Below, in pieces: positions 1-8,071 of a stretch of 12,189 bases of DNA (the stretch's first letter is position 1; every line of letters begins with the position of its first letter). The DNA lies in assembly GCA_949516455.1 (NCBI GenBank), contig CATILC010000254.1, forward strand, positions 1 to 12,189, read 5' to 3'. The notes beneath the pieces were generated by a model. The model was not told the origin of the DNA. It did no database searches and saw nothing but the letters and a program-made list of their open reading frames with translations. A program made the translations under genes and the position numbers. The stretch is from Flavobacteriia bacterium (GTDB lineage: Bacteria > Bacteroidota > Bacteroidia > Flavobacteriales > Schleiferiaceae).

Positions 1-272
1 CTGGCTTGGAATCCTGTCGAAGAGGTTCCGGAGCCCGTAACAGTCACCTCACCCAAAAAGGAAAGTCGGTCATTGATATTTCCGGTGACAAAAAGGTCGT
101 GTTCACCAATGACGATGGTGCCCACTGAACGCTCGGCTGGCGCATTGAATTCCAGGCGGGACCATTTGTAATCAAAATGGCCGTAAGCGTTGATCTGTAT
201 GGAACGCTGAGCAAAGAGGTTTCCCGCTACCGCGAGGAAAGAAAATATGAGTAGTCGTTTTAACATGTTCAT
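1..272 (-). CDS. Exported protein, probable outer-membrane beta-barrel (N-terminal part only)
   Basis: This is the first 90 codons of a minus-strand gene cut by the left window edge. The reading frame is open from an ATG at 272-270 to the edge. The product starts with a signal peptide (MNMLKRLLIFSFLAVAGNLFAQ; positive start, hydrophobic core, cleavage probably after Ala21). The mature part has alternating polar and hydrophobic residues (INAYGHFDYKW, then GEHDLFVTGNINDRLSFLGEVTV), which looks like short antiparallel beta strands of a porin-like barrel. A second ATG at 266-264 is a possible start. The gene begins 1 bp after the TGA of the response-regulator gene, so the two are very probably co-transcribed and translationally coupled. 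The start and export signal are clear. The barrel assignment is an inference from strand texture, and no named family was recognised. Confidence 0.6.
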   Translation of the reverse strand, partial: MNMLKRLLIFSFLAVAGNLFAQRSIQINAYGHFDYKWSRLEFNAPAERSVGTIVIGEHDLFVTGNINDRLSFLGEVTVTGSGTSSTGFQA

Positions 273-273
273 G

Positions 274-687
274 TCAAGCAAATTTAAGGTTCAGCGGCAA
301 ACAACTGTTCAATGTGGTCAGAAATTCATCCCGTGACCACGGTTTGCTGATGTAGTAATCCATAAGGCTCTCCTCCTCCAATTCTGAGACCAGCAGAACA
401 TTGGAGTTTCCTGAAAGTATGATGATCTTGGTTTGCGGATAAGCGCGCTTCATTTTGCGGACAAATTCATCGCCGCGCATCCCAGGCATTTGAAAATCAA
501 CAATAAAGATCAATGGCTGAATCCCATGTTCCGCATTGTCCAAAATGCCTTCTTCTGCTTCGAAGGGGTCATTGTAGGCCTCTACGTGATACTCCGGGCC
601 GCGCAATTTGGAATTGAGAAGGAATAGGAGCGCCTTGGTGATCCACGCTTCATCGTCCACGCAATAAATTCCTGCTATTTGAGTCAT
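274..687 (-). CDS. Stand-alone response-regulator receiver (REC, CheY-like) protein
   Basis: This encodes a 137-residue single-domain receiver protein. The REC fold landmarks are all present, numbered from the ATG at 687: acidic pair Asp11-Asp12 in YCVDDE, phospho-acceptor Asp64 in FIVDFQMPGM, switch residue Ser92 in IIILSGNS, and Lys115 in the YISKPW motif. There is no output domain, so it should act through protein contacts, like CheY or a phosphorelay intermediate, rather than by binding DNA. No histidine kinase lies in the window. The frame stays open upstream to a TTG at 762, giving 162 residues. I prefer the ATG because it places the first beta strand at the usual distance from the N-terminus and the extra 25 residues look unstructured. 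The gene follows the M28 peptidase on the same strand and abuts the exported-protein gene downstream. Confidence 0.85.
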   Translation of the reverse strand: MTQIAGIYCVDDEAWITKALLFLLNSKLRGPEYHVEAYNDPFEAEEGILDNAEHGIQPLIFIVDFQMPGMRGDEFVRKMKRAYPQTKIIILSGNSNVLLVSELEEESLMDYYISKPWSRDEFLTTLNSCLPLNLKFA

Positions 688-794
688 AGGACCGCTATCA
701 ATTTTAACACTTTGTTGCGCCAATGAATCTGCAGTGTTAAAGTTGTAAAATAATTCCTGCAATTTATGAATTCCAAGCGATCAATTGCATCACT

Positions 795-2171
795 TCAATT
801 CAGATTTTGATCCAGCAAATAGATCATCGATGCCATGGCCGCACAGCCGAATTCCAACTCGCGTTTGTTGACCGTTTCAAAAACATCGGTCTCAGCGTGA
901 TGATAGTCGAAATAGCGCTGGCTGACCAAATTGAGTCCGAGCTGGAGCATGTCAGGATAGGCTTCGTACAAGGGGCCAATGTCCACCCCGCCGTATCCCT
1001 TCTCAAATCGCCAGAGCCGAAACTCACTCAGGGGTTCTGCGATCTCCCGCACCCATTTTAGCTGACGGTCCGATCCCCGCACATCGAATCCTACTGGCAT
1101 GAAACCGCCGCGATCGCTTTCCACAGCCGCTATGTGTATCTCTTTCTTACGCACGGCCTCGGCCGCATAGGCCTTTCCACCAAAGTTTCCATTCTCCTCA
1201 TTCATGAAGAGCACACAACGGAGCGTGTGCCGCGGTTGGTAATTGAGTGATTTGAGCAGGCGCATGGCCTCCAAACTGTGGATGACACCTGCTCCATCGT
1301 CGTGTGCTCCTTCCCCGAGGTCCCAGCTGTCCAGATGACCACCCCAGGTGATGATCTCATCCTTTTCACCATGAAGCTCCCCGATCACATTGTATGTGGT
1401 CACCTCCTCACGAAAGCCGCAATCCATTTCAAACTTGAAGACGACCGGAGTGGGTTGATCTACCATGTACAGGAGCGTGTTGGCATCCTTACTGCTCAAT
1501 GCAGCAGCTGGAATGCGTGCACCTTCTGTGTTCATCACCCCAGTGTGCGGGTGTTCATCATCCTGCTGGGCCAGTGATCGGATGAGTACGGCAACAGCAC
1601 CCTTTTTTGTGGCCTCGGCTGCGCCGTCCCAACGAATGCTGACACAGCCGCTGTAGGCATTGAAGGTGTAAAGTTCCCTGGGATCGAAAGCCTGACTGAA
1701 GAATACGATCTTCCCTTCTATCTCTTCTTCAGGCGCCTTGTTCATTGCCTCAGGATTGTCGAAAGCCACCACCTCCGCCTCCAGCAGGCCGTTCGTGCCG
1801 ACAGATCCACCGAGAGCAGCCAGTTTTACTTTGATCATGATCCCGTCAGGCGTAGTGATCCAGCCTGCCTCTGCCGTTCCACGCTCCCAATGTGGCGCCG
1901 TGAACTCTTGCAAGTAGACCGTATCGAATTGATGGTCCTGCATCAATTGTCTGCCCCACTCCACTGCCATTTCAGCCTGAGCAGAACCGGTTATCCTGTG
2001 CCCGATCTCCTTGCACAAGAACCGGAGATCCTCATAAGCTCGGCCGCCTTCCAGCGCCTGATCGTACAGGGTTCGAATGAATTCTGATTCTTTCGACCCC
2101 TGGCCCCAACAGGGAACAAGAACCATGGAGAACAGGAAGTACAGTATGCGTTTCATAGATCGACTCGTCAT
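795..2171 (-). CDS. Secreted M28 family zinc metallopeptidase (carboxypeptidase Q-like)
   Basis: This is a 458-residue exported aminopeptidase/carboxypeptidase of the M28 family. It should hydrolyse peptides outside the cytoplasm with two zinc ions. The N-terminus carries a signal peptide (hydrophobic run about residues 9-22). The start may be Met6 (MKRILYFL) rather than Met1. A protease-associated-type insert lies about residues 110-260 (GAVAVLIRS, IPAAALS). The catalytic domain shows the di-zinc motifs in order: GGHLDSW (His279, Asp281), HDDGAG (bridging Asp291), NEENG (catalytic Glu325, ligand Glu326), ESD (Asp353) and YHHAETD (His424 or His425). All expected ligands are present, so the enzyme should be active. 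Its ATG overlaps the tamL stop in TAATG, which suggests translational coupling to the outer-membrane assembly gene. The exact peptide substrate cannot be read from the sequence. Confidence 0.92.
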   Translation of the reverse strand: MTSRSMKRILYFLFSMVLVPCWGQGSKESEFIRTLYDQALEGGRAYEDLRFLCKEIGHRITGSAQAEMAVEWGRQLMQDHQFDTVYLQEFTAPHWERGTAEAGWITTPDGIMIKVKLAALGGSVGTNGLLEAEVVAFDNPEAMNKAPEEEIEGKIVFFSQAFDPRELYTFNAYSGCVSIRWDGAAEATKKGAVAVLIRSLAQQDDEHPHTGVMNTEGARIPAAALSSKDANTLLYMVDQPTPVVFKFEMDCGFREEVTTYNVIGELHGEKDEIITWGGHLDSWDLGEGAHDDGAGVIHSLEAMRLLKSLNYQPRHTLRCVLFMNEENGNFGGKAYAAEAVRKKEIHIAAVESDRGGFMPVGFDVRGSDRQLKWVREIAEPLSEFRLWRFEKGYGGVDIGPLYEAYPDMLQLGLNLVSQRYFDYHHAETDVFETVNKRELEFGCAAMASMIYLLDQNLN

Positions 2172-4483
2172 TAAAAGGGATAACCAATACCTATGTTGTA
2201 GGTCAACTCATTCCAACTCAATGGTCTGGGCAACCACTGGCCTCTCTCACCTCCTGGATCAAAGGGATAGCGCAGGGGCCAGCCAAGGTCGAGCCGAACA
2301 ACAAAAAAACCAACATCGTAGCGCAGTCCTGAGCCCAAGCCAATGGCCATTTGGTCCATGAACGTAGAAAAGGCGAATTGGGTTTCGTTCAGATCCCTGA
2401 AAGCGGCATATACCGGCAGATCAGGTTGAATGATCCAGATGTTTCCAACATCCAAAAAGAGGGCGCTTTTCAGGGCACGTACAATGGGGAAGCGGTATTC
2501 GATATTCCCCATGATCTTCAATGGCGCGATGTTCACATTCCCTGCGCTGTTGCGGTAGCCCCCCGGCCCCAGCCTGTAGGCCGGCCACGCTCTGTTGTCG
2601 TTGGTTCCGCCTCCGAAAAAAGATTTGTCGAAAGGAAGGATGTATCGGCCATTGCCCATGGCATATAGAAGACCAAAATATATTCGGCTCACTATGCTCT
2701 GTCCTTCGGGCAGTTTCCAGAAATAGGCAAAATCCGCATCAAATCTCAGATATTGAGTGGCCCGCACACCGAATACCGTAGAGGCATCTGTCCCGGACGG
2801 ATCTTGCTGATCGAGCAACTGGGACACCCCACTTCCGACCGCCTCGAAATTGCCAATGAATGAGCGAAAGTTGCCCTTGGGCCGGGTCACCTGCTCATTG
2901 AAACTGAAGGTGTACTTGGAGCCTATTGAGACCACACTTTCAAAACCATTCTTGAACTGCAGGTCGTTGTAAAAATTGGGGTCGATCTTCTGCACATTCG
3001 TATAGCGCCAATCCGCAAGGGTGATCATGTGGTGTTTGGCAGCACTCTCGTACCATGAATAGGCTAGGCGGGTATTGAACAATATCCGCGTATACTCAGC
3101 GCGTTCCTGCCAAAGCGTTTCGAAGGCCACGGAGGACGTTGGGCGCATGCGCTTGGGCACCAAGCCATAAGAATTGAACGGAACAAGAAATTTGGGCAGC
3201 TCCAGACCGATCTCGGCACCGAGTTCACGCGTATTGAAGAAGTCATCGCTGTAGCGCGAGTTGTACTGAGCTTCGATGGCGCCACGCAAGGAGATATTGA
3301 GCAACTCGCCCCTGCCCGTGAGGTTCCTCTTGATCAGTCCTACGCCTCCACCAATTCCAAAATTTCCAGCCGTATTGGTGCCTTTGAGTTCTGTTGTGAA
3401 GGTATTGAGCGGCATGGGGCTCAGGCGGAGCAGTGCCACAAGATCCGTCATATTGCTGTCGCGCGGATCCGGTTTGAAGGAGATGTCAATGGACTGAAAG
3501 ACTTTGAGTCCCACCAAATGTCGATAGGACTCCCGTACGCGGTCTGTGCGGTATATATCGCCAGGGCGAAAGTGCGTGGCATCGATGGGGACGCGCTCCT
3601 TCATGGCCGGCTCTGAGGTCCTGTAGAGGAATTCGTAGCCATCAAAAACAGTGGAGTCCACAAAGGCTTCTCCCTCCTTCTCCAAACTGTATTGATCATC
3701 GAAGAGCACCCGACTGATGGTCCAAGGATGATGCGGCAAAGTGAACACACTGTCTCTGATCTCAAATACACGATCATCGATGCGCATGTGGAGATGAACC
3801 TTCTTTTCGGACCTGTTGGTGTCCGCCTCAAAGTGAATGCGCTCTTTTGGAAAAGCGAAATAACCCACATTGCGCAGATGCTCCACTATGCGCTCCCGCT
3901 CCTTATCCAATACTTCAGCATCGTATGCGGCACCAGTGTGAACAAGACTTTCACGCTCAATACGCAGGATCTCATCTTCCACCATGGCCGTTCGGACATC
4001 TCTGGAAAGGCTGTCGATCCGATAGCGCGGACCGGGGTACAGATCGTAGCGAACCACTGCTCGCTTTTGCCCTTTCTGAGGAATGATCTCATACGAGGTC
4101 ATGTTTTCGAAATAGCCCTTATTGAACATAAAGATGCCCATCTGCCGTGCAGTTTTCTCCACCAGAGCCGAATCGAGTATGACGGGAGATTCACCGATGT
4201 TGGTCCAAAGCCTGCCAAGTCCCTTCTCGGCATCAGGCCGACCCAGATTATAGATCTGCAGATACAGCCTTGGCCCAAAACCGAGTACCCTGCGATTGGG
4301 CTTTTGTTTGAGGATGGCGTTCAAGCCGTCCAGATCATCTGTACCAGGCTGAACCTGCACCGTGTTGTCCATCAGAAGGAATTCATCCTCCGGCACCCAG
4401 CGCGTCAGCGTGCAGGAAGAAGCGAGTGCAAAAACGGACAGCACGAGGATCGCCGTGCCCAGATGGAAGTAAGAGCGTCTCAT
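2171..4483 (-). CDS. tamL: BamA/TamA-family outer-membrane assembly lipoprotein (TamL type)
   Basis: This is a 770-residue Omp85-superfamily protein. Its signal peptide ends in a lipobox-like ALASSC (Cys24), so it should be lipidated, as in the Bacteroidota TamL variant of TamA. Residues about 30-350 form POTRA-like repeats; the last contains RPGDIYRTDRV then GLKVFQSIDISF. The rest is a C-terminal beta-barrel. The conserved barrel signature is seen near residues 622-640 (FFGGGTNDNRAWPAYRLGPG, in place of the classical VRGF/Y). The late strands GLGSGLRYDVGFFVVRLDLG and the terminal NIGIGYPF with C-terminal Phe are typical of Omp85 proteins. The expected role is insertion or assembly of outer-membrane proteins together with a TamB-like partner. 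No tamB is present in the window; downstream lies the M28 peptidase instead. The gene diverges from the RNA methyltransferase across 30 bp. Confidence 0.88.
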   Translation of the reverse strand: MRRSYFHLGTAILVLSVFALASSCTLTRWVPEDEFLLMDNTVQVQPGTDDLDGLNAILKQKPNRRVLGFGPRLYLQIYNLGRPDAEKGLGRLWTNIGESPVILDSALVEKTARQMGIFMFNKGYFENMTSYEIIPQKGQKRAVVRYDLYPGPRYRIDSLSRDVRTAMVEDEILRIERESLVHTGAAYDAEVLDKERERIVEHLRNVGYFAFPKERIHFEADTNRSEKKVHLHMRIDDRVFEIRDSVFTLPHHPWTISRVLFDDQYSLEKEGEAFVDSTVFDGYEFLYRTSEPAMKERVPIDATHFRPGDIYRTDRVRESYRHLVGLKVFQSIDISFKPDPRDSNMTDLVALLRLSPMPLNTFTTELKGTNTAGNFGIGGGVGLIKRNLTGRGELLNISLRGAIEAQYNSRYSDDFFNTRELGAEIGLELPKFLVPFNSYGLVPKRMRPTSSVAFETLWQERAEYTRILFNTRLAYSWYESAAKHHMITLADWRYTNVQKIDPNFYNDLQFKNGFESVVSIGSKYTFSFNEQVTRPKGNFRSFIGNFEAVGSGVSQLLDQQDPSGTDASTVFGVRATQYLRFDADFAYFWKLPEGQSIVSRIYFGLLYAMGNGRYILPFDKSFFGGGTNDNRAWPAYRLGPGGYRNSAGNVNIAPLKIMGNIEYRFPIVRALKSALFLDVGNIWIIQPDLPVYAAFRDLNETQFAFSTFMDQMAIGLGSGLRYDVGFFVVRLDLGWPLRYPFDPGGERGQWLPRPLSWNELTYNIGIGYPF

Positions 4484-4513
4484 TTGCTGTACTTTGCGAA
4501 GATAATTAGTTGA

Positions 4514-5236
4514 ATGCGCTCCCTTTCACAGGCTGCAGAGAAAAAGATCAAGCAACTCCGACAGAAGAAATTTCGGGACAAAACGGCCTGTTTTCTTGCG
4601 GAAGGTGACAAACTCATCCGGCAGCTCAGCAACTGCCACTGCCAACTGAAACAGCTGTATTGGACGAAAGAGGATCTCGGACTGGGTGGGGAACAGATCG
4701 AAACCCAAGACCTGAAGCGGATATCAGTCCTGGAACATCCAGCCAATAGCCTAGCTATTTTTCAGAAGAACGAAGAGGCCGAAAGAAAGTCATCAGTTGC
4801 CCCTTTGGAACTCTACCTCGAAGAAGTCCAGGACCCGGGAAATCTGGGCACCATACTGCGCACGGCCCATTGGTTCGGGCATACGCAGATCTGGATGAGC
4901 ACCAACAGTGCCGACCCTTATTCTCCAAAGGCCGTGCAGTCTTCCATGGGAGCGATCGGCAGTCTTCAGCTGCACAGATGTTCGCTTGAAGAATGCCTGG
5001 CGAAATGGCACAAAGACGATCGCTGGGTGGTCGCTGCGGATATGAACGGTACTGATTATCGCACGCTAAATAGAGAAAAGATTGGCATCATCATCGGAAA
5101 CGAAGGAAGGGGGCTGAGCGAAGCGGCCCGTTCCTCGGCAGACGAACTCATCCACGTACCCCGAGGCGGTTCTTCCGAGATGGAAAGTCTGAACGCTGCC
5201 GTATCCGCCGCCATTTTGATGGCGAAACTCGCCTAA
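4514..5236 (+). CDS. SpoU/TrmH family RNA 2'-O-methyltransferase
   Basis: This is a 240-residue SPOUT-class methyltransferase that should transfer a methyl group from SAM to the 2'-OH of a nucleotide in rRNA or tRNA. Residues about 1-90 form the N-terminal substrate-binding domain of the SpoU type (basic start, then FLAEGDKLIRQL). The catalytic domain has the three trefoil-knot motifs: motif 1 EEVQDPGNLGTILRTAHWFG (Asn110, Arg116), motif 2 GIIIGNEGRGLS (Asn196, Glu197, Gly198, Gly200) and motif 3 VPRGGSSEMESLNAAVSAAI (Ser225-Leu226-Asn227). Length is normal for the family. The exact target nucleotide cannot be assigned, so I give no symbol. The gene stands alone: divergent from tamL, and its TAA (5234-5236) interlocks with the TAG of trkH on the other strand (5233-5235), leaving no room for a separate terminator. 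Confidence 0.93.
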   Translation: MRSLSQAAEKKIKQLRQKKFRDKTACFLAEGDKLIRQLSNCHCQLKQLYWTKEDLGLGGEQIETQDLKRISVLEHPANSLAIFQKNEEAERKSSVAPLELYLEEVQDPGNLGTILRTAHWFGHTQIWMSTNSADPYSPKAVQSSMGAIGSLQLHRCSLEECLAKWHKDDRWVVAADMNGTDYRTLNREKIGIIIGNEGRGLSEAARSSADELIHVPRGGSSEMESLNAAVSAAILMAKLA

Positions 5237-7059
5237 CCCACCATCATGTTCCCCTCGGGATAGGCGTAATCTGTCTTCTCCTTCCTCTGGCCTACGGTGA
5301 ATGCAAGCACAAGCGTCCCCACGCGACCAATGAACATGCACCCCATGATGATACAGCGACCGGCTTCGCTAAGAGACGAGGTAATGCCAGTACTCAAGCC
5401 CACCGTACAAAAGGCAGAAGTGGATTCAAAAAGCAGGGCAGCCAGACCGAAAGAGCTGTCCGTGATGCAGAGCAAAAGCGTGGCGGTAAAAATGGTGCCC
5501 AGTGAAAAGGCAAATATCAGAAAGGCCTTATGGAGCAAGGAGAAAGGCAGCGTAGAGCGAAACAATTCCAATTTTGTACGCCCCCGTAGCGAAGAGACGA
5601 CCGCGAGCAGCAGCAGCGAAAAGGTAGTGGTCTTGATGCCGCCTCCAGTGGAACCCGGACTGGCCCCAATGAACATCAGCAGGAGGAAGAACATCAAGCT
5701 TGGCAAACCCAAAGCACCGATGTCCAGCGTATTGAATCCTGCTGTACGCGTCGTTATGCTCTGAAAGAAGGCATGCTGGATTTTGGCAAGCGAATCCTTT
5801 CCCTGAAGCGCACCTTCCCATTCACTCCACAGGAAAAAGAACGCACCCAGAAAGATCAAGACAAGGGTCATATAAAGGGCGACCCTGTTCCCGAGCTGCA
5901 AACTCTGCCTCGGGCCTGTCTTTCCGCGCCGCCATCGCTTCAGACTGAAAAGATCTGTCATGACCGGAAAACCCAAAGCGCCCATGACAATGAGTACAGC
6001 CACGATCATGTGAAGTCCGGGCAAGGCATTCAGTGGCGTCGTGGCCAAACCGTCGGCGTACAAGGAGAATCCGGCATTGTTGAAGGCAGACACCGAATGA
6101 AAAAGCGAAGCGAACAGTCGGTCGCCTCGGTCCGCGAAGGGCAGATCACCCCAGCTGAAATAAAGCAAAAGGGTGCCGATCCCCTCGATCAGCAGGCTGA
6201 AACTGAAAATGCGCGGAAAGAGATTTTCAGTCTGATCGAGGTTCTCGATATTGAAATTCTGCTGCAAAATGGTCTGCTGCCGAATGCCCAGTTTGTTGCG
6301 ATTGAACAGGGCAAAAAAGGAGGCGAAGGTGATGATGTTCAGCCCCCCGAGCTGCATGAGCAAGAGAATCACCACATGTCCTTCGTGGCTGAAAAAACTG
6401 CCGGTCGGTTGTACGGTCAGGCCGGTCACACAACTCGCACTGATGGCCGTGAAAAGTGCATCCTGAAAAGAAGCCGAACGTCCACTGGCCGACATTTCGG
6501 GGAGCATGAGCAAAGCCGTTCCAATGGCGATCAACAGAACAAATGAGGAGATGAGCAACTCCGGTGCCCCCCATCCGATGTTGGAGAGCAATGAACTGGC
6601 TTTTCCCAGTTCGATGACCACCATCACCAGCAAATAGGCTTGTAAGAACCAGAGCAGGAAGAGGTCGAGACTTGTCAGGTCGAGCCACTCGCCAAAGCGC
6701 GTGATCAAAGGAAAACCGAACAGGGACCGACTCAGCCCATTGAGCGCGATCAGACCGATGAGCAGCCCTTCCAGCCAGTTGTTTCTGAGGTGGTCCAGAG
6801 GGTGCAGTTCGACAAGCAGGCGCAGCACATACTTGAAAACGAAAAAGCCCAGGCTGGCCCGAACGATCAGGGTGACCCATTCACTGCTGACCGCATCCAC
6901 TTCAAACCCGTGATAGTAGATCATGGCGATCACGGCCGTGAGCGAAACCAGGACACTCAGGACGCGCAGACCACCAATGATGCGGCTTCGGAAAGGATAT
7001 AAGCGCAAATAAACCGCCTCCCGAATTTTCCAGAGGGTGCTGTTGAATGATTCAGGCAT
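5233..7059 (-). CDS. trkH: TrkH/KtrB-type potassium uptake transporter, membrane subunit
   Basis: This is a 608-residue polytopic inner-membrane protein of the superfamily of K+ transporters. All four pore-loop repeats are recognisable with their selectivity-filter glycines: VTGLT (Gly213), FNNAGF (Gly330), TRTAGFNT (Gly441) and CTVGLSTG (Gly554). Four glycines favour K+ selectivity. The gating loop of the third repeat is seen as PGSTGGGIKT (about 468-477). The canonical core begins near residue 165 (APELLISSFVLL). It is preceded by about 160 extra residues with four predicted membrane spans (roughly 27-50, 61-83, 95-114, 131-151). No trkA/ktrA-like nucleotide-binding subunit is adjacent. The start overlaps the end of the GT9 gene by 8 bp, making it the last gene of a four-gene operon. 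The 3' end overlaps the convergent methyltransferase by 4 bp. Confidence 0.93.
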   Translation of the reverse strand: MPESFNSTLWKIREAVYLRLYPFRSRIIGGLRVLSVLVSLTAVIAMIYYHGFEVDAVSSEWVTLIVRASLGFFVFKYVLRLLVELHPLDHLRNNWLEGLLIGLIALNGLSRSLFGFPLITRFGEWLDLTSLDLFLLWFLQAYLLVMVVIELGKASSLLSNIGWGAPELLISSFVLLIAIGTALLMLPEMSASGRSASFQDALFTAISASCVTGLTVQPTGSFFSHEGHVVILLLMQLGGLNIITFASFFALFNRNKLGIRQQTILQQNFNIENLDQTENLFPRIFSFSLLIEGIGTLLLYFSWGDLPFADRGDRLFASLFHSVSAFNNAGFSLYADGLATTPLNALPGLHMIVAVLIVMGALGFPVMTDLFSLKRWRRGKTGPRQSLQLGNRVALYMTLVLIFLGAFFFLWSEWEGALQGKDSLAKIQHAFFQSITTRTAGFNTLDIGALGLPSLMFFLLLMFIGASPGSTGGGIKTTTFSLLLLAVVSSLRGRTKLELFRSTLPFSLLHKAFLIFAFSLGTIFTATLLLCITDSSFGLAALLFESTSAFCTVGLSTGITSSLSEAGRCIIMGCMFIGRVGTLVLAFTVGQRKEKTDYAYPEGNMMVG

Positions 7060-8071
7060 CCACTCTTCCTTTTAGCAGGTCATTCACCGTGCTGGCCACC
7101 TGAGCTGCGTCTATCCGTCCAAGGCAGGCGAGATCGCCCCGATGGCAGGGCGTTTGGCCAAAAACGGAGCAAGGACGGCAAGGCAGTTCCGCGACATCGA
7201 CCTGCACATAGCGGTGGTCTTTTCCGAGCGGTGCAAATCCCATATCCGGATGGGTGGCGCCCCAAATGGAAACTGTTGGAATACCCGCCAAAGCGGCCAG
7301 GTGCATATTCGCACTGTCCATGGAGACCATCACCTCCAGATCACTTATTCGTTCGAGGTCATCCTTTAGTCCCGTGCTGCTGTCTGGGATGACCTCAACA
7401 CCATCCAGGCCCTGAGCGATCCGGTGCAATGCTTCCTTTTCGTCGGGTCCACCAAAGAGCCAGACCTTACTTCCCTGGTCCACCCATGTCCTGACCAATT
7501 CTTTGCTGCCAGATTCCGACCAGGATTTTTGTAGCGAAGAGGCCAGCGGAGCAAATCCGATGGGGCCACGCCCCAATCTTCCTGACCGGACCGAGGAAAT
7601 GAGCCATGGGCCTTGCAGAGGGGCGGTGGACAATCCTGCAGACCGAAAGACCTTGAGATAGCCTTCAACAACCGATGTCAGTGGCGATCGAAGCTTGTTG
7701 TGCTTTCGGGTGCGTTCTGCCCTCAGCTTTCGTTGTTTGGCGAATTGCCAGGACGGAATACCGCTCCATCGGAACAACATCCGCAAAACCTGACTCCGCA
7801 GTACAGAATGCAGATCGATCAGCAGATCCGGGCGATGCAGGGCGAGAAGTTCTTTTCGAAAACGAAGGAGTCCACTCAGTCCCTTGTGTTTTCCATTCGG
7901 CTCGAGAAAGAACAATTCGGTACGCGGAAGTTGAACAAACAGTGGGGCAAACGGCTTTCGTGTGGCCACGACACATTCCAAGTCCGGGACGGCATTCAAG
8001 ACGCTCTTCAGCGCGGGCACGGTCAGTGCGACATCGCCCAGAGAAGAGAACCGAAGGACCAGGATCTTCAT
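7052..8071 (-). CDS. Glycosyltransferase family 9 (heptosyltransferase-like)
   Basis: This is a 339-residue GT-B fold glycosyltransferase of family 9, the family of WaaC/WaaF/WaaQ that extend the lipopolysaccharide core from ADP-sugar donors at the cytoplasmic face of the inner membrane. The N-terminal motif MKILVLRFSSLGDV places the conserved Asp13 at the site of the catalytic base. The C-terminal domain carries the donor-binding signature VSMDSANMHLAALAGIPTVS then IWGATHP, with Asp252 and His257. A cluster of four cysteines follows near the C-terminus (Cys298, Cys301, Cys309, Cys316), a pattern I recall from other GT9 proteins. The sugar may not be heptose in Bacteroidota, so a waaF/waaC symbol is not justified. 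It starts inside the end of the DUF4254 gene (ATGA overlap at 8068-8071) and overlaps trkH at its 3' end. Confidence 0.93.
   Translation of the reverse strand: MKILVLRFSSLGDVALTVPALKSVLNAVPDLECVVATRKPFAPLFVQLPRTELFFLEPNGKHKGLSGLLRFRKELLALHRPDLLIDLHSVLRSQVLRMLFRWSGIPSWQFAKQRKLRAERTRKHNKLRSPLTSVVEGYLKVFRSAGLSTAPLQGPWLISSVRSGRLGRGPIGFAPLASSLQKSWSESGSKELVRTWVDQGSKVWLFGGPDEKEALHRIAQGLDGVEVIPDSSTGLKDDLERISDLEVMVSMDSANMHLAALAGIPTVSIWGATHPDMGFAPLGKDHRYVQVDVAELPCRPCSVFGQTPCHRGDLACLGRIDAAQVASTVNDLLKGRVDA

Noticed and set aside
3692..4513. A 273-codon open frame on the plus strand ending just before the methyltransferase start.
   Set aside because: It is fully antisense to tamL, whose lipobox, POTRA and barrel motifs are clear. 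The product has no recognisable domain and unusual composition, so it is a shadow frame.
4484..4513. Divergent promoters between tamL and the methyltransferase.
   Set aside because: A near match (TATCTTCG on the minus strand, 4504-4497) exists, but no proper -33 partner was found on either strand, so no promoter is annotated although one must exist nearby.
5773..6546. A 257-codon plus-strand frame.
   Set aside because: It is antisense to trkH, whose pore motifs are intact. The translation is highly polar and shows no family features.
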